DNA from: Paludibacteraceae bacterium
GTDB taxonomy: Bacteria > Bacteroidota > Bacteroidia > Bacteroidales > Paludibacteraceae
Length of the DNA stretch: 64,000 bases
Assembly (NCBI GenBank): GCA_017527905.1
Contig: JAFXPK010000041.1
Span: forward strand, 37,153-101,152
Direction of reading: 5' to 3'
Numbering within the stretch: position 1 is the stretch's first letter; each line of letters opens with the position of its first letter. The notes beneath the pieces were generated by a model, which ran no database searches, was not told the DNA's origin, and saw only the letters and a list, made by a program, of their open reading frames with translations. The translations under genes and the position numbers were made by a program. Below are positions 16,560-25,800 of the stretch, one piece after another.

Positions 16560-17199
16560 TATCACGAAATCATTCGGACAATTCACCGCATTACGTGGCG
16601 TGAACCTTTCCATCGAGAAGGGTGAGTTCGTATCCATCATCGGAGCGAGCGGCGCAGGCAAGACCACACTGCTTCAGATCCTAGGCACCTTGGACAAGCC
16701 CGACATGGGCGAGGTGACCATCAACGGGACCAATGTCTTCGCCCTATCGGATGACGAGCAAGCGGCCTTCCGCAACAAGCATATCGGCTTCGTCTTCCAA
16801 TTTCACCAACTCTTGCCGGAATTCACAGCCCTAGAGAATATCATGATTCCCGCCCTGATCGCAAAGAGAGAGAAATCCGAAGTCGAGCGGGAAGCGAAGG
16901 AACTGCTCGCCTTCATGAACCTGAGCGAACGGGCGGACCACAAGCCAAGCGAACTGTCGGGAGGCGAGAAGCAGAGGGTCGCCGTGGCACGCGCCCTCAT
17001 CAACAAGCCGGACGTGCTGCTCGCCGACGAACCGACGGGTAGCCTCGACTCCAAAAACAAGCAAGATATCCACCGCCTCTTCTGCCAACTTCAGCAGGAG
17101 ATGGGACAAACACTCGTCGTGGTCACACATGACATGGAGATGGCCTCCGGCTCGGGACGGATCATCAATATGCAGGACGGAAAAATCATTGCGAATTAA
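16543..17199 (+). CDS. lolD: LolD-type ABC transporter ATPase
   Basis: 218 residues from ATG 16543 (an upstream TTG at 16531 is less likely; GAAGAGGA sits just before the ATG). It has Walker [10 protein letters not shown] (near 36), Q-loop FQFHQLLPE, signature LSGGEKQR, Walker [13 protein letters not shown] and H-loop VVTHD. The [16 protein letters not shown] segment is typical of the LolD/MacB ATPase class that powers lipoprotein release or MacB-type export. A matching FtsX-family permease is at 2048-3274. Overlaps the cdaA 3' end, suggesting coupling. Confidence 0.88.
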   Translation: MITANNITKSFGQFTALRGVNLSIEKGEFVSIIGASGAGKTTLLQILGTLDKPDMGEVTINGTNVFALSDDEQAAFRNKHIGFVFQFHQLLPEFTALENIMIPALIAKREKSEVEREAKELLAFMNLSERADHKPSELSGGEKQRVAVARALINKPDVLLADEPTGSLDSKNKQDIHRLFCQLQQEMGQTLVVVTHDMEMASGSGRIINMQDGKIIAN

Positions 17200-17223
17200 G
17201 AAACGATAGTTCGACGTAGTCAA
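17200..17223 (-). repeat. 24-base dispersed element, copy 3
   Basis: Reverse orientation, variable bases TA. It begins at the base immediately after the lolD stop codon and is followed by TTTTGAATTAAG-type arms, matching the copies near 340 and 28685. Confidence 0.8.
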
Positions 17224-17258
17224 TTTTGAATTAAGATTTATGAATTAAATTCATGGGG

Positions 17259-17289
17259 TTGGCAGACTCAACAAAAAATAATACCTTCG
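17259..17289 (+). promoter_or_regulatory. Probable promoter of the YebC-family gene
   Basis: TTGG (17259-17262), a 19-base spacer, then TACCTTCG (17282-17289). This is near the Bacteroidetes consensus and about 60 bases before the chosen start at 17349. Confidence 0.5.
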
Positions 17290-17348
17290 CGTGATATTTG
17301 GTCATCAAAGACAGGAATATAAAATATACAATAACAAATAATAATAAA

Positions 17349-18080
17349 ATGGGAAGAGCTTTTGAATACCGTAAAGCAAGAATTTTTGCGAGAAATGCTC
17401 GTCTTTCTAAGACATTCACTCGCATCTCCAAGGAAATAACCATTAGCGTCAAGGCCAGCGGTGCGGATCCATCCTCCAACTCACGTCTCCGCATGCTCCT
17501 GCAAAAAGCGAAAGCGGAGTGTATGCCAAAAGACAGCGTAGACCGCGCCATCAAGAAGGCTACCGACAAGGATGCCGCTGACTTCAAGGAAATCATCTAC
17601 GAGGGATATGGACCTGGCGGAGTAGCCGTCTTGGCAGTAGCCGCGACAGACAACAATACGCGCACCGTCTCCAACGTGCGTTCTTACTTCAACAAACACG
17701 GAGGTAGCCTCGGAACATCCGGCAGCCTCGCTTTCCTTTTCGAGCACAAATGCGTGTTCAAGGTGGCGGAGAAAGAGGGTGCGGACCTCGAAGAACTGGA
17801 GCTGGAACTAATCGACTTCGGTGTAGAGGAGGTTTTCAAAGACGAAGAGACAGGTGAGCTCATCATCGAAGGCGCATTCGAGAACAACTCCAAGATCCAA
17901 GCCTATTTGGAAGAGAACGGATTCGAAATCAAGGACGTGGAGTTCATCTACGCTCCTAACGACACGAAGGAAATCACCGCAGAACAACGTGAAACCCTCA
18001 ACAAGCTTCTCGACAAGCTGGACGAGGACGATGACATCTCCATCGTGTTCACGAACGTGAAGGAAGAGGACGAGGAATAA
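17349..18080 (+). CDS. YebC/PmpR family DNA-binding or translation-associated protein
   Basis: 243 residues from ATG 17349, chosen because the family begins MGRAFEYRKA; the frame extends 17 codons upstream without family similarity and towards the promoter. Three-domain YebC fold with the motifs RLRMLLQKAKAECMPKDSVDRAIKKA (near 40-65), YEGYGPGGVAVL (near 83) and FNKHGGSLGTSGSLAFLF (near 115). YebC proteins have been described as transcription regulators and more recently as translation factors for proline-rich stretches; which applies here is unknown. Full length. A strong terminator follows. Confidence 0.93.
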   Translation: MGRAFEYRKARIFARNARLSKTFTRISKEITISVKASGADPSSNSRLRMLLQKAKAECMPKDSVDRAIKKATDKDAADFKEIIYEGYGPGGVAVLAVAATDNNTRTVSNVRSYFNKHGGSLGTSGSLAFLFEHKCVFKVAEKEGADLEELELELIDFGVEEVFKDEETGELIIEGAFENNSKIQAYLEENGFEIKDVEFIYAPNDTKEITAEQRETLNKLLDKLDEDDDISIVFTNVKEEDEE

Positions 18081-18107
18081 TTCCGAACTCCCACGACCAA
18101 CAACACC

Positions 18108-18145
18108 AGCGGCGGAACAGCAATTGTCCCGCCGCTGCTTTTTTC
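18108..18145 (+). terminator. Rho-independent terminator after the YebC gene
   Basis: CAGCGGCGG (18108-18116) pairs perfectly with CCGCCGCTG (18130-18138), followed by CTTTTTT. It lies 28 bases after the stop codon. The rest of the 340-base gap up to 18424 shows no gene, only an AT-rich promoter region. Confidence 0.9.
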
Positions 18146-18315
18146 CGCACATGAGGCAACTAAGAGAGCCACCACGAACACCTCGGGGCACTCCCCCCCC
18201 CGACAGAGCAGCAAAAAAGCCAAAATCAAAGAGGAAAAATATCTTCCGCAAAAACTTCCCCGACGGGTTTTCACAAAAAATATAAATGAATCTAAAAAAA
18301 ATAGAAGGAAAAAAA

Positions 18316-18343
18316 TTGCGATTCCAATTTTTTGTTATATTTG
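18316..18343 (+). promoter_or_regulatory. Probable promoter of the 18424 lipoprotein gene
   Basis: TTG (18316-18318), 17 bases, then TATATTTG (18336-18343). The leader of about 75 bases carries a short imperfect hairpin (AAACCTGC paired with GCGGGTTT, about 18354-18373) and an AT-rich approach to the start. Confidence 0.6.
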
Positions 18344-18423
18344 CACTATCAAAAAACCTGCGAAGGCGGGTTTGGTGTATTATGATCGAATTTTATTGTT
18401 TAACTTTTTAATTTATTTACAAA

Positions 18424-18930
18424 ATGAAAAAGATTTTTAATTTGGCAGTGATTTTCGCAGCATTGGCTGCATCTTTCACTTTCGCTTCTTGTGACGACGA
18501 TGAGGATGATGTAATCAACGATTTCGAGGACGGATCTGCAAACGCCGTTGCTGAACTTCAAGTTGTAGCTGGCAAGAAATACCAAGCATACCAAGCTGGT
18601 ACAGCTGCCTTTACTTTCAAAGTTACATCTACAACTGGACACTATGCTGACAAATCTCAGGTAGTTGAATTCGAGATCGAGAACGCAGACGGAAAGAAGG
18701 ACGTTGAGTTCACTCTTTCTGACCAAGGTAGCTCATACTTGATGAGAAACGCTGACGGTTCTTACGAGGCTGTAGGTAAGACAGTTGCTGACCAAAACGC
18801 TGACAAGGTCGTTATGGTATTGGCTTGCGCTAACTCAACAGCTGATTACACCATCACTTCTGGTACTATCAACGACTCTTTGAAGAAAGCAGGAGCAAAA
18901 GAGACTAAGTTCGCTGAGAAGAAGAAATAA
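18424..18930 (+). CDS. Abundant surface-type lipoprotein, unknown function
   Basis: 168 residues. A lipoprotein signal peptide ends in FASC (Cys near 23), followed at once by an acidic run (DDDEDDVINDFED). Acidic residues just after the lipid-bearing Cys act as a surface-export signal for Bacteroidetes lipoproteins, so exposure outside the cell is likely. The mature domain is beta-rich and Ala/Val/Thr-rich with a basic C terminus (AEKKK). No family recognised. Codons are strongly biased to GCT, GTT, GGT and TCT, unlike the neighbouring genes, which suggests high expression. It has its own promoter and terminator, so it is a single-gene unit. Confidence 0.85.
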   Translation: MKKIFNLAVIFAALAASFTFASCDDDEDDVINDFEDGSANAVAELQVVAGKKYQAYQAGTAAFTFKVTSTTGHYADKSQVVEFEIENADGKKDVEFTLSDQGSSYLMRNADGSYEAVGKTVADQNADKVVMVLACANSTADYTITSGTINDSLKKAGAKETKFAEKKK

Positions 18931-18952
18931 TCACAGCTGAATTAAGCAAATC

Positions 18953-18981
18953 AAAAAGCGGGCTTCGGTCCGCTTTTTTTT
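18953..18981 (+). terminator. Rho-independent terminator
   Basis: AGCGGGC, a TTCG tetraloop and GTCCGCT form a compact stem with one wobble pair, preceded by an A run and followed by nine T residues. It ends the single-gene lipoprotein unit. Confidence 0.9.
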
Positions 18982-19215
18982 TGCGGTGCAACACCTATGA
19001 CATTTACTATTTAGCTATTTACGATTTACTGTTTCAGCAGGTGCAGGGAACAGCGCCTCGACCAAATGTTACAAATAAAATTTCCGAGACCACCATCCTT
19101 AGCTGCCACGAGCAGGGAATTCCAAAATTCCCCCGAAAATAATTTTCACCTCTCAATTTTTGGTTTATAGTTTCCCATCCGACAACCGTCCAAATGAAAC
19201 TTCCGTACACCCAAA
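18982..19215. other. Intergenic region before ruvA
   Basis: No gene is apparent. It contains a short AT-rich run of near-repeats (ATTTACTATTTAGCTATTTA, from about 19001) flanked by CACCT and AGGTG, then unremarkable sequence up to the ruvA promoter. Confidence 0.5.
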
Positions 19216-19247
19216 TTGCTTTTTTTAGAATTATTTCATTAATTTTG
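19216..19247 (+). promoter_or_regulatory. Probable promoter of ruvA-sprA
   Basis: TTG (19216-19218), 21 bases, then TAATTTTG (19240-19247), about 28 bases before the ruvA ATG. No second promoter is visible before sprA, so both genes probably depend on this one. Confidence 0.5.
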
Positions 19248-19274
19248 CAGACTAAAATATAACTTAGAGATAGA

Positions 19275-19853
19275 ATGTACGAATATATCAAAGGCAGAGT
19301 CGAGGAACTGAGTCCCGCCATGGCCATCATAGAGGCCAATCAGGTCGGGTACGCAGTGAACATCTCGCTGAACACCTATGCGGCGCTGGAAGGCAAGGCG
19401 GATGCCAAGCTCTACATCCACGAGGCCATCCGCGAAGACGCCTTCACGCTCTACGGTTTCGCCGAGAAGGCGGAGCGTGACCTCTTCCTTCTGCTCATAT
19501 CCGTATCAGGCGTTGGCGCCAACACCGCCAGAATGATCCTATCCTCCTTCTCGGTACCCGAATTGGAGGCCATCATCAGCGGGGAGAACGTCAGCCAACT
19601 CAAGGCGGTGAAAGGCATCGGACTGAAAACCGCGCAGAGAATCATCGTAGACTTGAAAGACAAAGTAGGGAAAGAGACGTCTCCGTTGGGCGCACAGATA
19701 CAAACAAACAACAACAGGGAAGAGGCGCTCACCGCTTTGGTCCTGCTTGGATTCAACAGAAGTGCATCCGCGAAGGTGGTCGACAAAATCATCGCTGGCG
19801 ACCCGACTATTTCACTAGAAAAAATCATCAAAGACGCACTAAAACAGCTTTGA
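19275..19853 (+). CDS. ruvA: Holliday junction branch migration protein RuvA
   Basis: 192 residues. RuvA tetramers bind Holliday junctions and recruit the RuvB motor. The N-terminal OB-fold (MYEYIKGRVEEL to LYGFAEKAERDLF, about 1-65), the helix-hairpin-helix region (LISVSGVGANTARMIL near 72 and LKAVKGIGLKTAQRIIVDLKDK near 107) and the C-terminal RuvB-binding domain (EEALTALVLLGF, near 150) are all present. ruvB and ruvC are not in the window. The next gene, sprA, follows 30 bases later in the same reading frame. Confidence 0.95.
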   Translation: MYEYIKGRVEELSPAMAIIEANQVGYAVNISLNTYAALEGKADAKLYIHEAIREDAFTLYGFAEKAERDLFLLLISVSGVGANTARMILSSFSVPELEAIISGENVSQLKAVKGIGLKTAQRIIVDLKDKVGKETSPLGAQIQTNNNREEALTALVLLGFNRSASAKVVDKIIAGDPTISLEKIIKDALKQL

Positions 19854-19883
19854 TTCCGTTTTCTAATCAGAAAAAAAAAGACA

Positions 19884-22800
19884 TTGAAGAAACTTAATAG
19901 ACATAATATATTCATCGCCGCGTCGCTTTGCGGAATCCTTGCCTTTTCGGCATTCGCGCAAGGGGACGGGAACATATCCCTCCCGAGACCATCCGACAGG
20001 AAGCCAACCCTTGCCGACCCGCAAGAGGACACGACCAGTTTGCGTTATCCCATCAAGGAACAAGAGATCATCACCTACGACGACCTCAACAGGAAGTCCG
20101 CCATGGACCTCTCGACCCCTAGCAACATAAACACGGACGTGGAATATGATCCGGAAAGCGGGTTCTACATCTACCGCACCAAGGTGGGTGAGATGGAAAT
20201 CACCACTCCGTTCGTCCTGAGCGAAGACGAGTACAGAGACCAGGCGCTGAAAGAATCCATGAACAAATATTGGTCGGAAAAAGCCAAGACCAACACAGAG
20301 GGTGGTAATAAAATCACGCCAAGCGAGATACAAATCGGGTTAGGAAAACAAGGAGAAAAGATATTCGGCCCAGGCGGTGTGCAACTGAAGACACAAGGAT
20401 CCGTCGAGTTACCATTCGGAATCTCCATCACAAAGAGGAAGAACCCAGCCATCTCCGAGCGCAACAGGAAAAATGCGGCGTTCGACTTCGACTGCAAGGT
20501 GCAGCTTTCCGCCACAGGAAACGTGGGAGACAAAGTCAACTTCAACCTCAACTACAACACTGAGGCCACCTTCAATGCGGACCAGAAGCTCATCAACTTA
20601 GGCTACAAGGGAGATGAGGACGACATACTCCAATTAGTTGAGGCAGGAAACGTGAAACTACCCCTATCCTCCTCTCTCATATCAGGTAGTACCGATCTGT
20701 TCGGATTCAGGACAGACCTGCAGTTCGGCAAGCTGAAAGTATCCGCCATCTTCTCCCAACAGGAATCAGACAGGAAGAGCATATCCACCCAAGGAGCACA
20801 AACCACTGATTTCGAGATAAAGGCATCACAGTACGAGGAAAACAGGCACTTCTTCCTCTCCACCTACTTCTATGATCATTATGACGAATGGGCGAAGAAC
20901 GCGCCAAACCCGCAATCCGGAATCGTCATCAACAAGGTGGAAATCTGGACGACGAACTCCACCAACTCCTCGTCCAACAACGTCACGATGCGTAACATCA
21001 TCGCGGTGCGAGACCTCGCCGAGACCTACGACAGCGACGGAAAATCAGAGTCTTGGCCTAGCAACGACAACGGTCAAGTCTACCGCGCCATCAACGCCAA
21101 CAAAGCCTTGCGCGACATACAAACCGCCTCCAATGAGATGTCCAATCTCACAATCGACGGGCAAGACTACCAATCCGCCAAGGAATACGAAATCCTCAAC
21201 AACGCCAAGATGTTGCGGGAGTCGGAGTATACGCTCAACTCGGAATTGGGTTACATTTCATTGAAGAGCAACGTATCGTCCGACAACATCGTCGCGGTAG
21301 CCTTCGAGTACACACAAGGTGGCAAGACATACAAGGTCGGAGAGTTGACCACAAGCACCACCGACACGGCGAAGACCTCGACGAAGAACCTCTTCGTGAA
21401 ACTGATCAAAGGATCCACACCGGCTCCGCAAAACAAAAGGTTGTGGAACCTGGCCATGAAGAACATCTACTCGCTAGGAGCCTATAACGTGCAGGAAGAG
21501 AACTTCAAGGTGGAAGTCAAATACTACTATCAAAGCGACTCCACCACACAATACCTGAACTACATTCCAGCCCTTGGCAACAAGAACCTGCTGAGAGTCC
21601 TGAACATGGACCGTCTCAACAAGCGCTTGAACGCAATGCCGGACGGCTACTTCGACTTCATCAAAGGGTATACGGTTGACCCTACGACAGGAAGGATCAT
21701 ATTCCTCTCCACCCGTCCGTTCGATACAGGCATCAAGAATGGTTACAACAACATGGCGGGCGTGGAGAAATTCACCTACCCGGAATTGTATGACTCCACC
21801 CTCACGGTGGCGAAAGAATACACGGAGAAGAACAAATACCTCATCACAGGAAAATACAGCTCCTCTTCCGGATCTGAAATCAGGCTCGGCGCCACCAACG
21901 TGGCAAGAGGATCCGTCAGAGTCACCGCAGGCGGACGAACACTGGTGGAGGGAACAGGCTACACGGTGGACTACAACCTGGGTATCGTGAAGATTTTGGA
22001 CGAGATAGCACTCTCCTCCAACTCCCCGATCAACGTATCCCTGGAGAGCGAATCCTTCTTCAACACGCAGCGTAAATCGCTCATAGGAACCAACATGGAA
22101 TATGAGTTCTCCGACAAATTCACATTGGGGGGAACCTTACTTCACATGACGGAGAAACCACTCACCCAGAAAGTGAGCCTAGGAAACGAACCTATCTCCA
22201 ACACAATATGGGGAATGAACGGAACCTTCAAATCAGACTGGCAATGGCTGACTTCCGCCATAGACAAGATACCGCTGATAGATGCGAAGGCACCTTCCTC
22301 AATAGCCCTTTCAGGGGAATTCGCACAACTAATCCCAGGGCACAGCAAGGCTGTAGACCAGGACAATGCGGGAACATCCTACATAGACGACTTCGAAGGA
22401 ACGGAGTCTTCCATCAACATCAAGAATCCGACATCCTGGGTGCTGGCTAGTACACCGAAGATCACAAGCGGTCCGCTCATGAGCAAGCACTTCATCCGGG
22501 AGAACGATAGCTATTGGAGCCAACAATTAAGTCCTACAGACCTCATCAACATCGGCTACGGTCTGAACAGAGCACACTTGGCATGGTACTACATCGACCA
22601 GATCTTCACGAGCACAAGCTCCAACACGCCGGATCATATCAGGAAAGACAAGAACCAATTGTCCAACCATTATATCCGTCAAGTGGACGAAAGGGAGATT
22701 TACCAGGACAAAGACCCAATCAGCGGAGAGTCCACGACCATGCAGACCCTCCACCTGCACTATTATCCGAAAGAGAGGGGACAATACAACCTGGATATTT

Positions 22801-25800
22801 CGGGAATGGGTACGGACGGTTATTTGACCAATCCGGAAGACAGATGGGCAGGTATCATGCGTAAGCTGGACAACACCAACTTCGAGACCTCGAACGTGGA
22901 ATACCTAGAGTTCTGGATGATGGATCCATTCGTCTACCCAGACATGAACACCACCTCGGGTCAATTGGTCATCAACCTAGGAAACATGTCCGAGGACATC
23001 CTAAAAGACGGCAGAAAAGCGTTCGAGAACGGTCTGCCGACCTCCAACAACAATGCGGCCATCGACACAACCATCTGGGGACGAGTGCCGAGACTGACCG
23101 CCCTGACCAACTCGTTCGACAACGCGAACCTCAACCAACAGGATTTAGGTTTGGATGGATTGTCCAACAGCGAAGAATTCCTGTTCCCTAACTCCTACTC
23201 GAAGTACAACAGGGAGGTGAGCAACAAAGTGAACGCCACGGCCAAACAAAGATGGGACGCCGAGTCATTCTCCCCTCTTAACGACCCTGCGGGAGATAAC
23301 TACCACTACTTCAGAGGAGGAGATTACGATGACAGGGAGGCGAACATCTTCGACCGATACAAATACTACAACGGAACCGACGGAAACTCAACCGCCACCA
23401 ACGACAAGTTCACCTCAACCGCCACCACATCACCAGATGCGGAGGACTTGAACGGAGACAACACCCTAAACGAATCGGAGCAATACTTCGAGTACATCGT
23501 GAACATCGACAAATCAGTCTTCCAAAACGAGGCGGAGTGGGAAGAGAACTTCATCACCAACATGGTGGAATCTCCTGTGGAACTGAAAAACGGGGAGAGG
23601 GAGGAAATCAAATGGTACCAGTTCAGGATACCGATCAAGACCACTAAGAAACGTGCGGAGGGAGGCATCTCCGACTTCCGCTCCATACGCTACATCCGTA
23701 TGTACATGACAGGGTTCCAAGAGGAGGAGCACCTCCGTTTCGCCGAGCTTCAGCTTGTACGTACCGACTGGCGTATCTACGAAAAGAATGACCGATTGGT
23801 GGACAACAGCATATACGCGAAGTTGCGCGGAACAGGAAAGATTGACATCTCCTCCGTATGCTACGAAAAAGACCAAAGGAAGAAACCGGTAGGTTACAAA
23901 CTGCCTCCTGGCATCAAGCAGACCATCGACCCGAGCCAGAGTCAGATCAGGGAGGAAAATGAGCAGTCCATGGTGCTTCGCATAGACAGCCTCGAACCGA
24001 ACGATGTGCGCGCCGTATACAAGACAGCCGCCCTCGACACACGCCAATACAAACGATTCAAGATGTTTGTACACGCAGAGGAATATATCGACGGGGAAGA
24101 CATACCAGACAACAGGATCTATGCCTTCGTACGTTTCGGTTCAGACTTCACGGAGAACTACTACGAGTACAAGATTCCTTTGAAGATGACCCAAGCGGGC
24201 GCCATCAACGCCAACGAGATATGGCCGAGGGAGAACAATTTCGACTTCGCATTCGAGCAATTGACCAACCTCAAATTGGAGCGAGACAGAAAGAAGGTAT
24301 CCGGACAAGCGAAGTACAACGAAGTGTACACGAAGATGGACGGGCATAACACCATGGCGGTAATCGGTTCGCCATCCTTCGGCGACATCACTTCCATGAT
24401 GATCGGTATCATCAACGAGGACAACGTCACACACAACGCTGAGATTTGGGTCAATGAGATGCGTATGTCCGGCTATGACGAAGACGGAGGTTGGGCCGCT
24501 GTGGCTAACCTAGGCATCGTATTCTCCGACTTGGGATCGTTCTCTTTGGGCGGACAGATCGAGACAGTGGGATTCGGTAACATAGAGGACAACGTGATGG
24601 AAAGGAACCAAGACGACTTCTACGAATACAACTTGGCGGCAGCCGTCCAATTGGGCAAGTTCTTCCCTGAAAAAGCGAAGGTCAACATGCCGTTCTCCTA
24701 CACGCGCACGCACCAACGCACCTCACCGAAGTATGATCCGATGAACACGGATGTGGAGTTGAAAAAGACACTGGACAACTACGATTCGGATGCGATCAGG
24801 GACTCCATCAAGGAGATGTCCCAAACCAACAAGATTTACAAGAGCTATGCGCTCAACAACGTAAGAGTCGGTATAACAAGCAAGAAACCGATGCCTTACG
24901 ACCCAGCCAACTTCTCGTTCAGCTTAGGGTACAACAAATCGGAGGAAATAAACCCTGAAACAGAATATGAGAACATCCAGAACTACAAAGGAATGTTCAA
25001 TTACGTGTACTCGATCAATCCGAAGCCGGTGGAACCTTTCAAGAAGGCGAAGATGTTCAAATCACAGCACATGAAACTATTCAGGGACTTCAACTTCTAC
25101 TACGTGCCAAAGAACATCGCGTTTGGAACCTCCATGACACGATACTACGAAGAGGCCCAGTTACGGAACTATATGCAACCGATCGTCAAAGACACAACGT
25201 TCCAATACATGACATTCGACAAGAACTGGCAATGGGACAGAACGTCGGACATCAAGTGGGACTTGACGAGGAACCTCAAATTGAGCTTCTCCACCGCCAC
25301 GAACTCTGAAATCAACGAGACGATCAGCAGCGACGATGAGGACGGCGACAGGCTAGTCAACATACCTATCAACAAACAATATTTGGATGACATAGGTTAC
25401 ATAGACTGGTACGACAAATGGAAAGACACCGTATGGCACAGCATCAAACACTTCGGAGAGCCTGTCTCATACGAGCAGAAATTCAACATCACATACAACG
25501 TGCCAATCAACAAATTGCCGCATTTGGATTGGATCACATCCAACGCATCCTACTCAGCCTACTACCAATGGTCCAAGGGTACGGTATTGGTATTGGGACA
25601 AGCCCCTGTGACGGGTAACATCATAGAGAACCAAAGGAACTGGAACGGAGACATCCGCTTCAACTTCGAGACTCTATACAACAAGTTCCCTCATCTCAAG
25701 GAGATCAACAAGAAGTATTCGAAGACTACTTCTACGACAAGCACGAAGAAGAAGGATGCGAAGGCAGACAAGAAGGAAGAGGAAAAGCCAAAGTCTTATG

